The translations under genes and the position numbers were made by a program. This document shows, piece by piece, positions 50,362-58,845 of a stretch of 64,000 nt of DNA. The notes below the pieces were generated by a model. That model was given only the letters and a program-made list of their open reading frames with translations. It did no database searches and had not been told where the DNA came from. The stretch comes from Thiobacillus sp. (lineage in GTDB: Bacteria; Pseudomonadota; Gammaproteobacteria; Burkholderiales; Thiobacillaceae). The stretch covers positions 186,001 through 250,000 of the forward strand of contig WGNC01000008.1 in the NCBI GenBank assembly GCA_016124745.1. Reading direction: 5' to 3'. The first letter of the stretch is position 1. The number at the start of each line of letters is the position of its first letter.

Positions 50362-52167
50362 TCAATCGGCAGGTTCGCGCGGCGTTCCGTCCGGCAGCGC
50401 GTGCTGGCATTCGTGGAAAATTCGCGCCGTGCAACTACGGCAGATGTCACCGTCGAGACGCGGGTAGATCGCTTGGATCGCTTCGCCCTTGTTGTCGAAA
50501 ATGTTTTCCCGTCCGACTTCCTCTGCGTGCCCGCCCCGGTTCAGCATGCCGTAAAAGCTGGGCTGTACCCCGACCAGATACAAGCCCCCGCCCATCCTCT
50601 GGCGTCTGGCTGCCTCCTTGGAAAGCATCTCGGCGCCGGCCAGATCGATGAAGTTGATGGCGCGCGAAAAAATGATGACGTGTTTCTTTTGCGGGTCGTA
50701 TTCGTCGACGTTGCGCAGCTGCTGCTGCACGTGTTCGACCGCGCCGAAGAAGACCGAGCCTTCGAGTCGCAGCATGGCCATCTGCGGGCAGGATGGCGCG
50801 TCCGCTGCCGCGCGGACGAATTTGCGCCGCGGGTCGTCGATCTCGGATTTAAGCGGGGCGAGTTCGCGGATGGAGGGTTGCGAGGTGCGATAAAGATAGA
50901 AGATCAGCGACACCAGGATGCCGACGAAGATGCCTTTTTCCAGGTCGACCAGGGTGCCGAAGAAGGTGATGGCCAGCACGACGCTTTCGCGCTTGTGGAG
51001 CTTGATGATTTCGCTGATGTGATGGAAGTCGATCAGGCTCCACGCGACGATGAACAGGATCGCGGCCATCGACGCCACCGGCAGATACGCTGCAAGCGGT
51101 GCGACCAGCAGCACGATCAGCAGCAGGAACACTGCCGACAGCGCGGCGGCCAGTGGCGTCTTCGCGCCCGAGGCGTAGTTCACGCCACTGCGGTTGAACG
51201 AGCCGCTGGAAGCGTAGCCGGAGAAAAAGCTGCCCGCGATATTGGACAGGCCCTGGCCGATGAATTCCTGGTTGCTGTCGATCCGCTGGTCGGACTTGAT
51301 CGCGACCGAGCGTGCAATGGCGACCGCTTCCGTCAATGCCAGGATCGCGATGATCATTGCGGGGAACAGCGTCTGCTTGATCGCAGTCAGCGAAAAATCA
51401 GGCTTCGACAGCGGCGGGAATGAAGCCACCATCGCACCGACGGTGCGGATCCCGGTCTGGTCGGCGCCGAATTTGCCGTTGATGATGGCCCCCACCACGC
51501 TGCCCACCACCATGGCGACGATCATGTATGGCAGCTTGGGCGTATAGCGTTTGGCAAGGATGCCCGACACCAGCGTGGCAACGCCCACTGCCACGACCCA
51601 TGGCTGGGAGTCCGTGAAGTGGCTGCCGAAATGGATCAGCACCTCGTGGAAGTGGGCGCCGCGCGGGATCGTCAGGCCAAAGAAGTTCTTGATCTGACTG
51701 GCCGCGATGAGGATTGCCGCACCGGCAGTGAAGCCGATGATGACGGTGTGTGAAATGAAGTTGACCAGCGCACCCAGCCGCGCCAGACCCATCCCGAGCT
51801 GGATCAGTCCGGCCAGGAAGGTGAGCGTGAGCACCAGGCCGATGAATTGCGGGCTGCCGGGTTCGGCCAACGGACTGATCGAGGCAAATACCACGATCGA
51901 AATCGCCGTCGTCGGCCCCGATACGAGATGCCAGCTCGACCCCCACAGGGCGCCCACGATGGCGGGCACCATGGCGGCATACAAGCCGTATTCGGGAGGC
52001 AGTCCCGCGATGGTGGCGAACGCCACCGCCTGCGGCAACACGATCATCGCACCGGTGAGCGCGGCAACGGTATCGGCCTTGAATGTGAGCGGCGTGACGT
52101 TGGGCCACCAGCGCAAGAAGGGCAACAGGCGGTAAAGCCAAAGTGGACAGGCCTTGATATCGATCAC
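50362..52167 (-). CDS. SulP-family anion transporter with STAS domain
   Basis: A 601-residue membrane transporter of the SulP/SLC26 family (sulfate, bicarbonate or similar anions): LTGAMIVLPQAVAFATIAGLPPEYGLYAA (cited in part as LPQAVAFATIAGLPPEYG), ten or more membrane segments, then a STAS domain (about 455-570, SRAINFIDLAGAEML). The C-terminal tail carries a C-R-S-C...H-E-C-x-H cluster, which could bind metal. Sulfate export or import fits a sulfur oxidiser, but bicarbonate is equally possible. It converges with the thermonuclease gene. Confidence 0.93.
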   Translation of the reverse strand: MIDIKACPLWLYRLLPFLRWWPNVTPLTFKADTVAALTGAMIVLPQAVAFATIAGLPPEYGLYAAMVPAIVGALWGSSWHLVSGPTTAISIVVFASISPLAEPGSPQFIGLVLTLTFLAGLIQLGMGLARLGALVNFISHTVIIGFTAGAAILIAASQIKNFFGLTIPRGAHFHEVLIHFGSHFTDSQPWVVAVGVATLVSGILAKRYTPKLPYMIVAMVVGSVVGAIINGKFGADQTGIRTVGAMVASFPPLSKPDFSLTAIKQTLFPAMIIAILALTEAVAIARSVAIKSDQRIDSNQEFIGQGLSNIAGSFFSGYASSGSFNRSGVNYASGAKTPLAAALSAVFLLLIVLLVAPLAAYLPVASMAAILFIVAWSLIDFHHISEIIKLHKRESVVLAITFFGTLVDLEKGIFVGILVSLIFYLYRTSQPSIRELAPLKSEIDDPRRKFVRAAADAPSCPQMAMLRLEGSVFFGAVEHVQQQLRNVDEYDPQKKHVIIFSRAINFIDLAGAEMLSKEAARRQRMGGGLYLVGVQPSFYGMLNRGGHAEEVGRENIFDNKGEAIQAIYPRLDGDICRSCTARIFHECQHALPDGTPREPAD

Positions 52168-52264
52168 GTCAGCTCCAGAAGCATATTAGCGAATAATACT
52201 ATAACTCTTTGTCATTAAAGGAATTTTTGCCGGCCGGAGACGTCCCGAATGGCCCATCCGGTTT

Positions 52265-52270
52265 TATAAT
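52265..52270 (+). promoter_or_regulatory. TATAAT box upstream of the cytochrome pair
   Basis: TATAAT 62 bases before the first cytochrome ATG, in the gap diverging from sulP. The -35 region is poor. Confidence 0.4.
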
Positions 52271-52332
52271 CGAGCGCAAGCCCTGCATCAGACGGGGTTC
52301 AAACGAAAACTCAACCAGAGAGAGCGAGGAAG

Positions 52333-52668
52333 ATGAAAACCATCACGATGACGCTGTGCGCGTCCGTGCTGTTGGCGTTGGCCGTGCCGGTACAGGCAGC
52401 GGGCGACCCCAAGGCCGGACAACTCAAAACCTCAATGTGCGCCGGGTGCCACGGCATTCCCGGCTGGCGCACTGCCTATCCGAGTGTCTACAGCGTCCCC
52501 AAACTGGGCGGACAGCACGCGGATTATATCGTGGCGGCGCTCAAGGCATACAAGGAAGGCGAGCGCAGCCATCCCAGCATGAAAGGTATCGCAGGCAGCC
52601 TGTCCGAGCAGGACATGGAAGATCTCGCCGCCTACTACGCTTCGTCATACAGCGGCCCTGCAAACTGA
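52333..52668 (+). CDS. Small c-type cytochrome
   Basis: A 111-residue periplasmic cytochrome c: signal peptide (about 1-23, ending VQAA), heme site CAGCH at 36-40, a class I cytochrome pattern (KLGGQHADYIVAALKAYKEG) and distal Met probably in HPSMKGIA. GAGGAAG before the ATG is a good ribosome site. It pairs with the similar cytochrome 14 bases downstream and may accept electrons from periplasmic sulfur oxidation. Confidence 0.93.
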   Translation: MKTITMTLCASVLLALAVPVQAAGDPKAGQLKTSMCAGCHGIPGWRTAYPSVYSVPKLGGQHADYIVAALKAYKEGERSHPSMKGIAGSLSEQDMEDLAAYYASSYSGPAN

Positions 52669-52682
52669 CCGAGGACATGCTC

Positions 52683-53018
52683 ATGAAAAAATACCAGTAC
52701 CTCCTCGAGGGCGCCGCATTGGGTTTTGCGCTGAGCGTTTCTCTGTCGGCTCACGCTTCGGGCGATTACGAAGCCGGCAAGGCCAAGTCGACCGTCTGTG
52801 CGGGCTGTCACGGCGCCGACGGTGTCAGCACGGTGCCGTCCTTCCCCAAGCTGGCGGGACAGCATCCCGATTATCTCTATCACGCCCTCAGGGATTACAA
52901 GTCGGGCAAGCGCAAGAATCCCATCATGGCGGGCCAGGTGGAGGCCTTGTCCGACACGGACATGCACGATCTGGCGCTGTTCTTCTCCAAGCAGCAGGGC
53001 CTGTATCTGAAGTATTGA
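52683..53018 (+). CDS. Small c-type cytochrome
   Basis: A 111-residue cytochrome c with signal peptide (ending SAHAS), heme site CAGCH at 39-43, KLAGQHPDYLYHALRDYKSG and distal Met likely in NPIMAG. It is clearly a paralogue of the preceding gene (shared K-L-G/A-G-Q-H-x-D-Y), so the pair probably arose by tandem duplication. GAGG lies eight bases before ATG 52683; a second in-frame ATG is at 52677. A hairpin follows. Confidence 0.93.
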   Translation: MKKYQYLLEGAALGFALSVSLSAHASGDYEAGKAKSTVCAGCHGADGVSTVPSFPKLAGQHPDYLYHALRDYKSGKRKNPIMAGQVEALSDTDMHDLALFFSKQQGLYLKY

Positions 53019-53037
53019 AGCACTGCCTTTTTCCCGA

Positions 53038-53078
53038 GAACGGGCGCGGCCATGCAGCGGGCCGTGCCCGTTCTTATG
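53038..53078 (+). terminator. Terminator after the cytochrome pair
   Basis: GAACGGGC (53038-53045) pairs with GCCCGTTC (53066-53073), with further GCGGCC/GGGCCG pairing inside. Only a short T-rich tail (TTAT) follows, so it may be weak. Confidence 0.65.
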
Positions 53079-53200
53079 CTCGGACGGGTCAAGCCTATTT
53101 AGACGGCCAGATGATGTTTGAACCGGTAAGCTATTTTTGCGTCGTCCTGAGCGGGTCAGTCTGCTGAGCCGTCTCAATGGAACGCTGTTATTAATGGCGA

Positions 53201-53283
53201 TTGATTCGGCCTCCCGTGCTGCCTCACACAGCCTGGGCATGCCAGCCTTCAACAGCACTACAAACTTCATCAGGCCGAATCAA
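53201..53283. repeat. Twelve-base inverted repeat enclosing 59 bases
   Basis: TTGATTCGGCCT (53201-53212) and AGGCCGAATCAA (53272-53283) are perfect complements. The interior has no reading frame of note and no target-site duplication is visible. It could be a small miniature element or a long hairpin RNA. The rest of the 303-base gap shows nothing else. Confidence 0.6.
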
Positions 53284-53321
53284 TAGTCGGCAGGTTCCGA
53301 CCAGGGGCGGATGCCTGGTAT

Positions 53322-53756
53322 TCAGGGGCGATCGAGTTTGTGATCGAGACAGCGTAGATAAGCGTTCGAATCAAATGCCGTGTTGTGCCGCTGCACCTGC
53401 CAGATCATCTCGGCCAGGCAGTCCATCACCGCGTGCTGCGCAGTCATCGGGTCGCCGAGTTGCTGCAGCAATTGCTGATAGCGTGCGCGTATTCCTGGTG
53501 GCTGGTCGACCGAGAGTTGTTCGGTGATCGCCAGGTGCATCGATAGATGCAGGAAAGGATTGGTTTCGCCGAATTCGGGTAGATAGTCCCGTCCGATATA
53601 TCGGTCCGGCTGGTCGAGTATGGAATGGTATTCGGGATGGGTCAGCACGGCATCGAGCGCAGGCTGCTCTGCGCCTGCCAGCAGCTGGCCGGCGCGGTAT
53701 TTTGCCCAGACGTCGAAAAAGAACTGGCGAACCTGGTCGCGACTCGGATTGAACAT
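53322..53756 (-). CDS. DUF1841 family protein
   Basis: A 144-residue soluble protein of the DUF1841 family, with FNPSRDQVRQFFFDVWAKYRAGQ at the start (cited in part as RQFFFDVWAKYR), NPFLHLSMHLAI and HAVMDCLAEMIWQ. Function unknown; it commonly accompanies nth in betaproteobacteria. The ATG shares one base with the nth stop (TAATG), so it is coupled to nth. Confidence 0.92.
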   Translation of the reverse strand: MFNPSRDQVRQFFFDVWAKYRAGQLLAGAEQPALDAVLTHPEYHSILDQPDRYIGRDYLPEFGETNPFLHLSMHLAITEQLSVDQPPGIRARYQQLLQQLGDPMTAQHAVMDCLAEMIWQVQRHNTAFDSNAYLRCLDHKLDRP

Positions 53757-54505
53757 TAATCGTTTTGGACGCGGCCTTTGCGCCCTCCCCCGTTCGGGGG
53801 GAGGGTTGGGGAGAGGGAGGCGGAGCCATCGTTTTGGACGCGGCGTTTGCGCCCTCCCAGGCTTGCCGGCGGCGGCCACATCTTGCCCTTGTATTCGCAC
53901 AGGTCGGCAATGATGCACTCGCCGCACTTCGGCTTTCTGGCCTGGCACACATAGCGCCCATGCAGGATCAGCCAGTGGTGGGCGTCGACCCGGAATTCCT
54001 CGGGTATGGTCCTGAGCAGTTTCTTTTCGACTTCCAGCACCGTCTTGCCGGGGGCGAGGCCAATGCGGTTGGCGACACGGAAGATATGCGTGTCGACCGC
54101 CATGGTCGGCTGGCCGAAGGCGGTGTTGAGGATGACGTTGGCGGTCTTGCGGCCGACGCCCGGCAACGCTTCGAGCGCGGTACGGTCGGCCGGCACCTGG
54201 CTGCCGTGCCTGTCGATCAGGATCCTGCATGCGGCGATGAGATGGCGGGCCTTGCTCTTGTACAAGCCGATGGTCCTGATGGTTTCGGCCAGTCCGGTTT
54301 CGCCAAGCGCATAAATGGCTTCGGGCGTATTCGCGACCGGAAACAGTCTGCGCGTCGCCAGGTTCACGCCCCTGTCGGTCGACTGCGCCGATAGCACCAC
54401 TGCAACCAGCAACTCGAACGGCGTGCTGTATTCGAGTTCGGTGGTGGGATGCGGATTGGCCGCGCGCAGGCGGTTGAAGATTTCGTGGCGTTTGGCGGGG
54501 TTCAT
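53756..54505 (-). CDS. nth: Endonuclease III with a repeat-derived C-terminal extension
   Basis: DNA glycosylase/AP lyase for oxidised pyrimidines. Residues 1-211 align in length and numbering with the E. coli enzyme: helix-hairpin-helix LPGVGRKTANV with Lys120, Asp138 in VDTH, and the 4Fe-4S ligands Cys187, Cys194, Cys197 and Cys203. The remaining 38 or so residues are encoded by two 31-base direct repeats around a C/G hairpin, so GGRKRRVQND and GGRKGRVQND both appear. The extension is probably a recent acquisition; the catalytic body is intact. Confidence 0.96.
   Translation of the reverse strand: MNPAKRHEIFNRLRAANPHPTTELEYSTPFELLVAVVLSAQSTDRGVNLATRRLFPVANTPEAIYALGETGLAETIRTIGLYKSKARHLIAACRILIDRHGSQVPADRTALEALPGVGRKTANVILNTAFGQPTMAVDTHIFRVANRIGLAPGKTVLEVEKKLLRTIPEEFRVDAHHWLILHGRYVCQARKPKCGECIIADLCEYKGKMWPPPASLGGRKRRVQNDGSASLSPTLPPNGGGRKGRVQND
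53759..53858. repeat. Two 31-base direct repeats around a C/G hairpin in the nth 3' end
   Basis: Copies at 53759-53789 and 53828-53858 differ by one base (ATCGTTTTGGACGCGGC core, ending TTTGCGCCCTCCC). A CCCCCGTTCGGGGGGAGGG hairpin lies between them. Confidence 0.85.
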
Positions 54506-54527
54506 CGCATGCGCTTCAACGGGATCG

Positions 54528-54680
54528 TCACTGCGTATCGAGCGATTTTTTCAATGCCTGCTTCTGGGCCTGCCGTTTGGCACCGGCGGATTTTTCGTGC
54601 TCTCCGGCCTTGCGTTGAAGTGCCAGTGGCACATACGGATTGCGCGGCTTGGGGACGCGTCTTTTCAGCGGCGGCTTCAT
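54528..54680 (-). CDS. Small basic protein of unknown function between rsxE and nth
   Basis: A 50-residue, very basic protein (starts MKPPLKRRVPKPRNPYVPLA, ends KQALKKSLDTQ). Its ATG overlaps the rsxE stop by four bases (ATGA), and nth starts 22 bases after its stop. The tight spacing and protein-like sequence in a GC-rich frame support a real gene. I recognise no family; the KRR/PKPR sequence could bind RNA or DNA. Confidence 0.75.
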   Translation of the reverse strand: MKPPLKRRVPKPRNPYVPLALQRKAGEHEKSAGAKRQAQKQALKKSLDTQ

Positions 54681-55354
54681 GCCGGTAGCGGAATCGCTGC
54701 GTGGGCGCGCTGCTCGGCGCGTGCCTTGTTCCAGTTGTGCGCGGCGATCAGCAGGCCCAGTGCGATGAAGGCGCCTGGCGGCAGGATGGCGAGCAGAAAG
54801 CCCGGATAGCCGGGCACCACATGCAGGACGAACTGCTTGGCGTCGGCACCAAATACCAGGTCGATGCCGGAGAGCAGCGTGCCCTGGCCGGCCAGTTCGC
54901 GCATGCCGCCCAGCACCACCAGGACGGCGGTCAGGCCCAGCCCCATCGCGATGGCATCGACGACGCTGTGCAGGGGCCGGTTCTTGGAAGCGAAGGCGTC
55001 AGCCCGCGCCAGCACGATGCAGTTGGTGGTGATGAGCGGAATGAAAATTCCCAGCACCAGGTACAGCGGGTGGACAAAAGCGTTCATCAGCAGGTCGATC
55101 ACCGTGACCAGCGAGGCGATGATGAGCACGAACACGGGAATGCGGATTTCATGCGGGACGAAGTGGCGCATGCCCGATACGGCGCCGCTGGATGCTGCCA
55201 TGACCAACATGGTCGCCAGCCCCAGCGACAGGGCATTGACCACGGTACTGCTGATCGCCAGCAGCGGGCACAGGCCGAGCAGCTGTACCAGGCCGGCATT
55301 CTGCTTGCTGAGGCCGTTCTGGAACAGGGCGCGGAATTCGGTCATCGTCATCAT
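54677..55354 (-). CDS. rsxE: Rnf/Rsx electron transport complex subunit E
   Basis: Membrane subunit of the ion-translocating ferredoxin:NAD oxidoreductase. The 225 residues have NPGLVQLLGLCPLLA-type family sequence (NAGLVQLLGLCPLLAISST here, cited in part), IPLITTNCIVLARA and about six membrane helices. ATG 55354 follows GGAG. Its stop overlaps the next small gene. Confidence 0.96.
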   Translation of the reverse strand: MMTMTEFRALFQNGLSKQNAGLVQLLGLCPLLAISSTVVNALSLGLATMLVMAASSGAVSGMRHFVPHEIRIPVFVLIIASLVTVIDLLMNAFVHPLYLVLGIFIPLITTNCIVLARADAFASKNRPLHSVVDAIAMGLGLTAVLVVLGGMRELAGQGTLLSGIDLVFGADAKQFVLHVVPGYPGFLLAILPPGAFIALGLLIAAHNWNKARAEQRAHAAIPLPA

Positions 55355-56016
55355 GGCTGTTTCTCCTCGGTGGCGGACGGCGCTTGTCCCAGAATGGGGG
55401 CAGCATAGGTCGCGCGGTGCCGCGCAAAGTATTCGAGTGCATCCCTGACCGCCTTGACCACCGCCCGCGGGGTGATGGTGGCGCCGGCCCGGCTGTCGAA
55501 GCGGCCGCCGTCCTTGGCGACCTTCCAGTATTTGGCTTCGGGCAGGTGCAGCGACTTGCCGGCGAACCGCTCGATCCACGGGCTCTTGGCGTGGTCGATA
55601 TAGTCGCCCAGGCCCGGTGTTTCACGATGCGCGGTGACGCGCACGCCGGTGACCGTGCCTTTCATGTCGATGCCGATCACCAGATGGATATCTCCACTGT
55701 AGCCATTCGGGGCGACCGCTTCCAGTATCACGGCGCTGACGATGCCGTCACGGCGCGCAACCCACATCGACGAAGGCTGGCGCGTTCCCAGCAGATCGTC
55801 CGGGGGCACGCCTTGCTTGCTGGCGAGCAGGTCATTGTCGTACAGCGCATGTGGCAGGACCTGGCTCAGCAGCGCCAGTTTCTCGGCTTGCTGGCTGCGC
55901 TCGATGGTGGGCTGGGTGCGTGCGAACGTGAAAACCAGCAACGCGGTGGCGACCAGCGCGAAGACGAACAGGATCGCGCCGGTGCGCAGGGCATTGCGGC
56001 CGGCGATCCTGGTCAT
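55351..56016 (-). CDS. rsxG: Rnf/Rsx electron transport complex subunit G
   Basis: Periplasm-facing flavoprotein subunit with one N-terminal membrane helix (about 12-31). The 221 residues carry GYSGDIHLVIGID, HRETPGLGD and the covalent FMN motif RAGATITPRAVV, whose Thr links FMN. The start at 56016 is the family start; the frame extends further upstream in rsxD. ATGA overlap with rsxE. Confidence 0.95.
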   Translation of the reverse strand: MTRIAGRNALRTGAILFVFALVATALLVFTFARTQPTIERSQQAEKLALLSQVLPHALYDNDLLASKQGVPPDDLLGTRQPSSMWVARRDGIVSAVILEAVAPNGYSGDIHLVIGIDMKGTVTGVRVTAHRETPGLGDYIDHAKSPWIERFAGKSLHLPEAKYWKVAKDGGRFDSRAGATITPRAVVKAVRDALEYFARHRATYAAPILGQAPSATEEKQP

Positions 56017-56021
56017 CGGCT

Positions 56022-57059
56022 TCACGCCGGGGGCTCCTTGCCGCGGCGATCGGCCCCGCCATAAACGCGTGGCTGCGTCCAGGCGTCGATCAGCGGCACC
56101 GAGAGATTCATCAACAGAATGGCGAAAGCCACACCGTCCGGAAAACCGCCCCAGGTGCGGATGATGATGGTGAGCAGCCCCGCCCCGAAGCCGAACACCA
56201 GCTTGCCACGCGGGGTGGTCGCGCCGGAGACCGGGTCGGTGGCGATGAAGAACGCGCACAGCGCCACCGAAGGTGCGAAGAAATGGAACCAGGGCGGGCC
56301 GAAGCGACCTGCATCGAAGAAATGCAGAAATCCGGCAGTGAGCCAGACCCCCAGCAGGAACGCCATGGGGGTGCGCCAATCGATGATGCGCCTGCTCCAC
56401 AAGATCAGGCCACCGATCCAGAATGAAAAAGCCAGCCATTCGAAACCGGTGCCACCGTAACGACCGAAGATGGGCTGCGTCATGATCTCGTCGACCGTGA
56501 ATTGCTGCAGCAATCCGGTTCGGAGCGCATCCAGCGGCGTGGCCATGGTGACGGCATCGAGCGTTGCGCGCGGCACATCGCCGCCGAAGATGACCATTGC
56601 GCTTTGCGCCAGCGTCAGCGATGTGCCCGTGAGTTCAAGCGGCCCGGCCCACTGTGTCATCTGCACCGGAAACGACACGATCAGCACCGCGTAACCCACC
56701 ATTGCCGGGTTGAAGATGTTCTGGCCGAGTCCGCCATACAGATGCTTGGCGACCACGATGGCGAACAGCGTGCCGGTGACGATCAGCCACCACGGCGCGA
56801 GTGTTGGCAGCGACAGGGCCAGCAGCCAGGCCGTGACGATGGCGGAGAGGTCGCTGAGAAAGGGCTTGAGCGGGTAGCCGCGCGTCTTCAGCATCGCCGC
56901 CTCGGCTGCCAGCGCAGTGACGGTGGCGAGCGACAGCGTGATCAGGATGCCGGGCCCGAACAGCCACACGTATACCGCAATGCCTGGCAGCAGCGCTGCC
57001 AGCACCCAGGCCATGACCTGGGTGACGCTGGAGCGATCAAGGATGAAAGGGGCGGGCAT
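56022..57059 (-). CDS. rsxD: Rnf/Rsx electron transport complex subunit D
   Basis: Large membrane subunit that binds FMN covalently. The 345 residues have about nine helices, LKPFLSDLSAIVTAWLLAL, NPAMVGYA, the FMN-region sequence TMATPLDALR, and DPVSGATTPRGK. It starts 115 bases after rsxC, a gap filled with a dispersed repeat; rsxG begins five bases after its stop. Confidence 0.96.
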   Translation of the reverse strand: MPAPFILDRSSVTQVMAWVLAALLPGIAVYVWLFGPGILITLSLATVTALAAEAAMLKTRGYPLKPFLSDLSAIVTAWLLALSLPTLAPWWLIVTGTLFAIVVAKHLYGGLGQNIFNPAMVGYAVLIVSFPVQMTQWAGPLELTGTSLTLAQSAMVIFGGDVPRATLDAVTMATPLDALRTGLLQQFTVDEIMTQPIFGRYGGTGFEWLAFSFWIGGLILWSRRIIDWRTPMAFLLGVWLTAGFLHFFDAGRFGPPWFHFFAPSVALCAFFIATDPVSGATTPRGKLVFGFGAGLLTIIIRTWGGFPDGVAFAILLMNLSVPLIDAWTQPRVYGGADRRGKEPPA

Positions 57060-57099
57060 CAGGTCTCGATACAGTCCGGTTCAGGTGAGTCCGCTTCAT

Positions 57100-57146
57100 G
57101 TCGTTCGCCCTGAGCCTGTCGAAGGGCAGTCCTTCGCAGGATGAAC
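57100..57146. repeat. CCCTGAGC-type repeat between rsxC and rsxD
   Basis: GTCGTTCGCCCTGAGCCTGT continuing CGAAGGGCAGTCC and then GAACGA. Member of the dispersed family at 25,188, 33,245, 58,916 (diverged), 60,569 and 62,720. It fills most of the rsxC-rsxD gap. Confidence 0.8.
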
Positions 57147-57174
57147 GATCCGGGGTGATGTGAATAGCCTTGCA

Positions 57175-58845
57175 TCAGGGTTTCTCTTCGGATTCCAGCG
57201 GCTTGCGCGCCAGTTCACGAATTTTAGCCCGGCGCGCCTCGATTTCCTCGATCTCGCGCTGGGTGTCGGGCGACAGGTTGTCGGTGTTTTTCGGTGCGGC
57301 CTCAGCTTTTTTGGCCTGCGCGCGCGCCAGCGCAGCGGCGATCAGCGCCTTCTTGGCGTCGGCGTCGCTTTGCGCGCCGGTCCCCTCGGCCGGGGCGACA
57401 GCAAGCTCGGCGCGCTTGGCCTGCGCCTTGGCGGCAAGCTTCTCGGCCTTTTCCTTTTTCTCGCGTTCCTGCCGGAACTGGCGGAATTCGTGGCGTTCGC
57501 GTGCCAGGTCAGCCGCGCGCTTGTCTTTCTCGCGCGCCCAGATCTCGCTTTTGGCGTAACGATAGAAATCGACCAGAGGGATGTGGCTGGGGCAGACATA
57601 ACTGCAGCAGCCGCATTCGATGCAGTCGAACAGGTGGTATTCCTGCGCGCGGCCGAAGTCGGCCGCCCTGGCGAAGCGATACAGTTCCTGAGGCTGCAGT
57701 TTGGCCGGGCAGGCGTCGGCGCAGCGCGTGCAGCGGATGCACGGCAGGGCTTTGGGCGGCGCCGGAAACAGTTCGGCCGATTTGACCAGGATGCAGTTGG
57801 TGGCCTTGACCACCGGCACCTCCAGATCAGGCATCGGTATGCCCATCATCGGCCCGCCCATCAGTACGCCCGTGGTGCCGTCACGATCGCCTGCCAGCGT
57901 GACCAGCGTCTGCATCGGGGTGCCGATCAGCACCTCGAAATTCTGCGGGCGCAGCACGTGGCCGCTGACGGTGACCAGCCGCGAGATCAGCGGCTCGCCG
58001 TGGTGCACCGCGCGCGCAAGCGCATAGGTGGTGCCGACGTTGAAGACCTGGATGCCGATGTCGGTGGACAGTTTCCCGGATGGGACCTCCTTGCCGGTCA
58101 GCGTCTGGATCATCTGCTTGGCGCCGCCGCCGGGATAGATGGCCGGCACCACGACGACTTCCACGGCGAAGTCCATGCGCGCGGCGGCCGCCTGCATCGC
58201 GGCGATGGCTTCGGGCTTGTTGTCCTCGATGCCGATCAGGATCTCGGTGCTGCCGAGCAGATGCCGCATGATCGCCACGCCCTGCACGATCTCGTCAGCA
58301 TGGTGGCGCATCAGCACGTCGTCGCAAGTGATCCACGGCTCGCACTCGCCGCCGTTGATGATGAGGGTGGGGCAGACATGGGACGCGCCGGGGTCGAGCT
58401 TGACCGCGCTGGGAAATACCGCACCGCCGAGTCCGGCCAGCCCGAGGTCGCGCAGTTTCATGCGCAGGTCGGCCGGTTCCATCGCCTGGTAGTCGAGCGG
58501 GCCGTGAGCGATCCATTCGTCTCGGCCGTCGGTCTCGATGGTGATGCAGTCATCCGGCAAGCCGGAGATGTGCGGCACCACAGCCGGTCCGATCGCGCTG
58601 ACGATGCCGGAACTGGAGGCATGCACCGCAGTCGAGATATAGCCGTTGGCCTCCCCGATCATCTGACCTTTCAGAACGCGGTCGCCCACGCCGACCACCG
58701 GCTTGGCCGGGTTGCCGAGGTGCTGGCGCAGCGGGAGGACCAGCTTCCTGGGCAGCGGCGCGACATGGATCGGGCGCGAATTCGATTCCGCCTTGTGCTC
58801 GGGCGGATGCACGCCGCCCTTGAACGTGTGGAGTTCGCGGGTCAT
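57175..58845 (-). CDS. rsxC: Rnf/Rsx electron transport complex subunit C
   Basis: Soluble NADH/FMN-binding subunit with two 4Fe-4S clusters. The 556 residues contain FKGGVHPPEHK, ALGGAVFPSAVK-type sequence (GLGGAVFPSAVK), INGGECEPWITCDD, and the ferredoxin motifs CIRCTRCADACP and CIECGCCSYVCP. A Lys/Ala/Glu-rich C-terminal helical tail (about 440-556) follows, as in many gammaproteobacterial RsxC proteins but short. Confidence 0.96.
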   Translation of the reverse strand: MTRELHTFKGGVHPPEHKAESNSRPIHVAPLPRKLVLPLRQHLGNPAKPVVGVGDRVLKGQMIGEANGYISTAVHASSSGIVSAIGPAVVPHISGLPDDCITIETDGRDEWIAHGPLDYQAMEPADLRMKLRDLGLAGLGGAVFPSAVKLDPGASHVCPTLIINGGECEPWITCDDVLMRHHADEIVQGVAIMRHLLGSTEILIGIEDNKPEAIAAMQAAAARMDFAVEVVVVPAIYPGGGAKQMIQTLTGKEVPSGKLSTDIGIQVFNVGTTYALARAVHHGEPLISRLVTVSGHVLRPQNFEVLIGTPMQTLVTLAGDRDGTTGVLMGGPMMGIPMPDLEVPVVKATNCILVKSAELFPAPPKALPCIRCTRCADACPAKLQPQELYRFARAADFGRAQEYHLFDCIECGCCSYVCPSHIPLVDFYRYAKSEIWAREKDKRAADLARERHEFRQFRQEREKKEKAEKLAAKAQAKRAELAVAPAEGTGAQSDADAKKALIAAALARAQAKKAEAAPKNTDNLSPDTQREIEEIEARRAKIRELARKPLESEEKP

